Shown: positions 60,261-64,000 of the stretch, in pieces | Layout: each line of letters begins with the position of its first letter | Position numbering within the stretch: position 1 is the first letter of the stretch | Source of the DNA: JANQIO01 sp038746745 | GTDB lineage: Bacteria; Pseudomonadota; Gammaproteobacteria; Pseudomonadales; Halieaceae | Length of the DNA stretch: 64,000 bases | NCBI GenBank assembly: GCA_038746745.1 | Contig: JBCDKJ010000004.1 | Location: forward strand, 1-64,000 | Reading direction: 5' to 3' | The notes under the pieces: model-generated | The model's database searches: none | Seen by the model: only the letters and a program-made list of their open reading frames with translations | Told to the model about the DNA's origin: nothing | Made by a program: the position numbers and the translations under genes

Positions 60261-61843
60261 GCCGCCACCCGTTGGCGCAGCTCTGTCTTCAACACCTTGC
60301 CGGATGCGTTCACGGGCAGGCTATCCAGCAGATGCACGGCCCGCGGCACCTTGTAGTTCGCCATGGTGTCGCGACTCCAACGGATGAGTTCGTCGGCGGT
60401 CGCTTCGCCGCCAGGGCGCAGCACAACAAATGCGCAGGCCACCTCGCCCAACCGCTCGTCTGGCATACCGATCACCGCAGCCTGCGCGACGGACTGATGC
60501 GAGCAGAGCTGATTTTCAATCTCCGCCGGGTAACAGTTGAAACCACCGACGATAAACATATCCTTCAGGCGGTCTGTGATCTGGAGATAGCCGTCAGCAT
60601 CCTGCACGCCGATATCGCCGGTGCGCAGCCAGCCCTCAGCCGTGATGGTCTCGGCGGTCGCCGTGGGATTGTCCAGGTACTCACGCATCACGTTGTAACC
60701 CCGTACCCAGACTTCGCCGGGTTCGCCTGCACCCACATCCTGTCCTGCGCTGTCCACGGTGCGCACCTCAACGCCGTCCATAGCGCGACCGGAGCTGCCT
60801 GAGATAGTTTCCGCCGCGTCATCCGGGCGGCAAATCGTCACAACGCCGCAGGTCTCGGTGAGGCCATAGGCGGTGACAACCACCTCGAAGGCAAGCTCAC
60901 TACGCATCCGATTGACCAGTTCCACCGGCACCGGTGCTGCACCCGTTACGGCAAGGCGCAGACTGGAGAGGTCATACCGGTCACGGTCTGGGTGCGCCAG
61001 CAGGGATTGGTAGATGGTGGGCGCACCAGGAAGCATGGTGACCTGGTCGCGCTCAATTTGAGCCATTACCGCATCGAGATCGAAACTCAGCACCGGCAGT
61101 ATGAGTGCGCCGCGCATAATGGCGGACAGCCAGCCCGCTTTGTAGCCAAAAGAATGGAAGAACGGATTGATGATCAGGTAGTGATCGCCCTCGCGCAGGC
61201 CGACAGTACCGCTCCAGGTCTCGAAAACCCGTAGATTCTGTTCATGGGTAGTCACCACGCCCTTGGGTGAGCCGGTGGTGCCGGAGGTAAAGCCGATATC
61301 GAGCGTATCTTCTGGACGCACCGCTGAAGCGGCTGCATCGACTTCGCTATCCGTAACGTGTGCGCCTGCGGCCAAAAAGCCCGCCCAGGTGTTCGCCGCT
61401 GGCGAATCGACGGTTTCATCTGAATGCTCTGCCAACTGCCTGAGCAGAATAACGCCCTGCAAGTTAGGAAGTGCTTGCTCACTTAGCATCTCCTGGTACT
61501 GCTGCCCCAGGAATTCACCCACGGTGAATAACAGCTTTGCGCCGCTCATGGTCAGGGCGTAGGCAGTCTCAGAACCTTTCCAGCGCGTGTTGATGGGCAC
61601 CAGCACGATGCCCAGGCTCTGGGCACCAATAGCGGCGATAATCCACTCGTAAATGTTGGGCGCCCAAATCGCTACGCGATCTCCGTGACCCAGGCCAGAA
61701 GCTATGAAGGCTGCCGACGCGCGTCGTCGCTGGTCATCGAGCTCTGCATAGGTGAGCGCTGTATCCCCATCGCGAATCGCAGGGCGGTCGCCAAAGCGCG
61801 CGGCGGCCGCGCTGACCATAGCTGGCAGCGTTGCCTCACCCAC
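60257..61843 (-). CDS. fadD3: HIP-CoA synthetase FadD3
   Basis: ATP-dependent acyl-CoA synthetase that activates the indane propionate left after steroid ring A/B breakdown. The 528-residue adenylate-forming enzyme has IGFTSGTTGSPKGVVTTHEQ (around residue 190), VVTAYGLTETCGVVTICRP, GWLRTGDIGVQDADGYLQITDR and the catalytic Lys in NASGKVLKTELR. Cluster context (ipdABC, echA20) and the FadD3-like N-terminus support the assignment. First gene of the steroid run. Confidence 0.87.
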   Translation of the reverse strand: MGEATLPAMVSAAAARFGDRPAIRDGDTALTYAELDDQRRRASAAFIASGLGHGDRVAIWAPNIYEWIIAAIGAQSLGIVLVPINTRWKGSETAYALTMSGAKLLFTVGEFLGQQYQEMLSEQALPNLQGVILLRQLAEHSDETVDSPAANTWAGFLAAGAHVTDSEVDAAASAVRPEDTLDIGFTSGTTGSPKGVVTTHEQNLRVFETWSGTVGLREGDHYLIINPFFHSFGYKAGWLSAIMRGALILPVLSFDLDAVMAQIERDQVTMLPGAPTIYQSLLAHPDRDRYDLSSLRLAVTGAAPVPVELVNRMRSELAFEVVVTAYGLTETCGVVTICRPDDAAETISGSSGRAMDGVEVRTVDSAGQDVGAGEPGEVWVRGYNVMREYLDNPTATAETITAEGWLRTGDIGVQDADGYLQITDRLKDMFIVGGFNCYPAEIENQLCSHQSVAQAAVIGMPDERLGEVACAFVVLRPGGEATADELIRWSRDTMANYKVPRAVHLLDSLPVNASGKVLKTELRQRVAA

Positions 61844-61940
61844 GAATCTTCTCCGCCGCAGGAATTCTATTTACTGTTGAGGATGAAATGTCCCACATCA
61901 CCCCTTCAGCTTAGGCAGAGTTCGTGTCGTCAGCAACCGA

Positions 61941-61974
61941 TATTCGTAAAATATGGTTCAATTTTCTACGAATA
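61941..61974. promoter_or_regulatory. Candidate operator upstream of fadD3
   Basis: TATTCGTA (61941-61948) and TACGAATA (61967-61974) form a perfect 8-bp inverted repeat with an AT-rich 18-bp centre, about 100 bp upstream of fadD3 in the 251-bp gap before the operon. Its symmetry and spacing fit a dimeric regulator such as the adjacent AsnC proteins, but no protein is shown to bind. Confidence 0.45.
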
Positions 61975-62094
61975 GCGTCGCATATACCGTCGAAATAACG
62001 CGCCAACGGCTTAAAATGCCACCGTGTAAGGTGCTGGCCTAGTGCAATCGCTGCCGGACAAGCGCCGACCCAGACCGCGCAAAAAGTGGAGAGA

Positions 62095-63723
<1,629 letters not shown>

Positions 63724-63853
63724 CAGTTCAGTTACTCCGTGTTAGTAGTGGGGCAGCTTCGCCGCCCTGTTCTTATGGGTTTGTTTACGACGTTCCAGCG
63801 TGTTGATGACTTATCGGTTTTTCTTGGAATTTTCTGTACCGGGGCATGCGGAC

Positions 63854-64000
63854 TCAGGCCGCTGTAAGCGACCATTCATCGTCAACGGTGCGACCCGCCC
63901 GATGCTCCTGTTCAAGCTTGATAAGGTGCGCCGTCAAGCTGAGCTTTGCCATGTGGTGAATACCGGGATCTACGTCGTCGTAAACCACCTGCACCAGTGA
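63854..64000 (-). CDS. C-terminal fragment of a metallo-beta-lactamase-fold hydrolase (runs off the window)
   Basis: The last 48 codons encode VVYDDVDPGIHHMAKLSLTAHLIKLEQEH and a short tail. The YDDV-P--H--A---L-AHL-KLE pattern matches the C-terminal winged-helix tail of LACTB2-like MBL-fold hydrolases. The catalytic part lies beyond the window. Confidence 0.6.
   Translation of the reverse strand, partial: SLVQVVYDDVDPGIHHMAKLSLTAHLIKLEQEHRAGRTVDDEWSLTAA

Overview
The window reads as the chromosome of a free-living, probably marine gammaproteobacterium. Gammaproteobacterial versions of ileS-ribF, murJ, nudF, pyrB, sbcB, class I fumarase and groESL-fxsA are present, together with an Xps-type type II secretion operon and a complete set of genes for late steroid-ring breakdown. 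That combination suits the Halieaceae/OM60-NOR5 or Spongiibacteraceae groups. The placement is an inference, because there is no rRNA gene here. Most genes are GC-rich, but roughly 22.8-33 kb is visibly more AT-rich.

Layout. (1) 0-14 kb is housekeeping, nearly all on the minus strand: ileS (5' end only), ribF, murJ, nudF, pyrB, sbcB, fumA, a coiled-coil membrane protein, a PuuD-like membrane protein, groEL/groES under a CIRCE-type operator, fxsA, then a plus-strand alkyltransferase-like protein and an AmpG-like permease. (2) 13.8-35.5 kb is a surface-glycan locus. It holds GT4 and GT2 glycosyltransferases, an 855-residue double glycosyltransferase, three sulfotransferase-like P-loop proteins, a fucosyltransferase-like protein, an FkbM methyltransferase, a CDP-sugar pathway (rfbF, rfbG, a 3,5-epimerase, two related C-methyltransferase-type enzymes, a reductase/epimerase and a CmcI-type methyltransferase) and a SPINDLY/OGT-type glycosyltransferase. 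(3) 35.6-47.5 kb holds a secreted Thr/Ser/Ala/Val-rich protein with a possible CRP-regulated promoter, then an overlapping gspE-F-G-H-I-J-K-L-M-N-D operon. (4) 47.5-61.8 kb is a minus-strand cluster for the HIP (steroid C/D-ring) pathway: fadD3, two Lrp/AsnC regulators, ipdA, ipdB, ipdC, echA20, two paired acyl-CoA dehydrogenase modules, fadA6, ipdF and another SDR. (5) 62-64 kb holds an AlkK-type acyl-CoA synthetase and the 3' end of a metallo-beta-lactamase-fold gene.

The most unusual feature is a family of three nested palindromic elements (51777-51874, 51946-52075 and 55561-55701) in the two long gaps of the steroid cluster. All three have the same internal layout: a long outer stem, a short inner CCGT/AYGG helix, and two hairpins with ATGGA loops. 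The outer stems and the first hairpin differ completely in sequence between copies yet remain paired, including a C-to-T change that turns a G-C pair into a G-U wobble. An identical-length 24-nt module is inserted at the same point of the ATGGA loop in three of the six hairpins. This looks like a structured RNA or single-stranded-DNA element that I do not recognise.

Start codons were moved from the longest frame wherever gene overlaps, ribosome-binding sites or family alignment argued for it; each entry says so.
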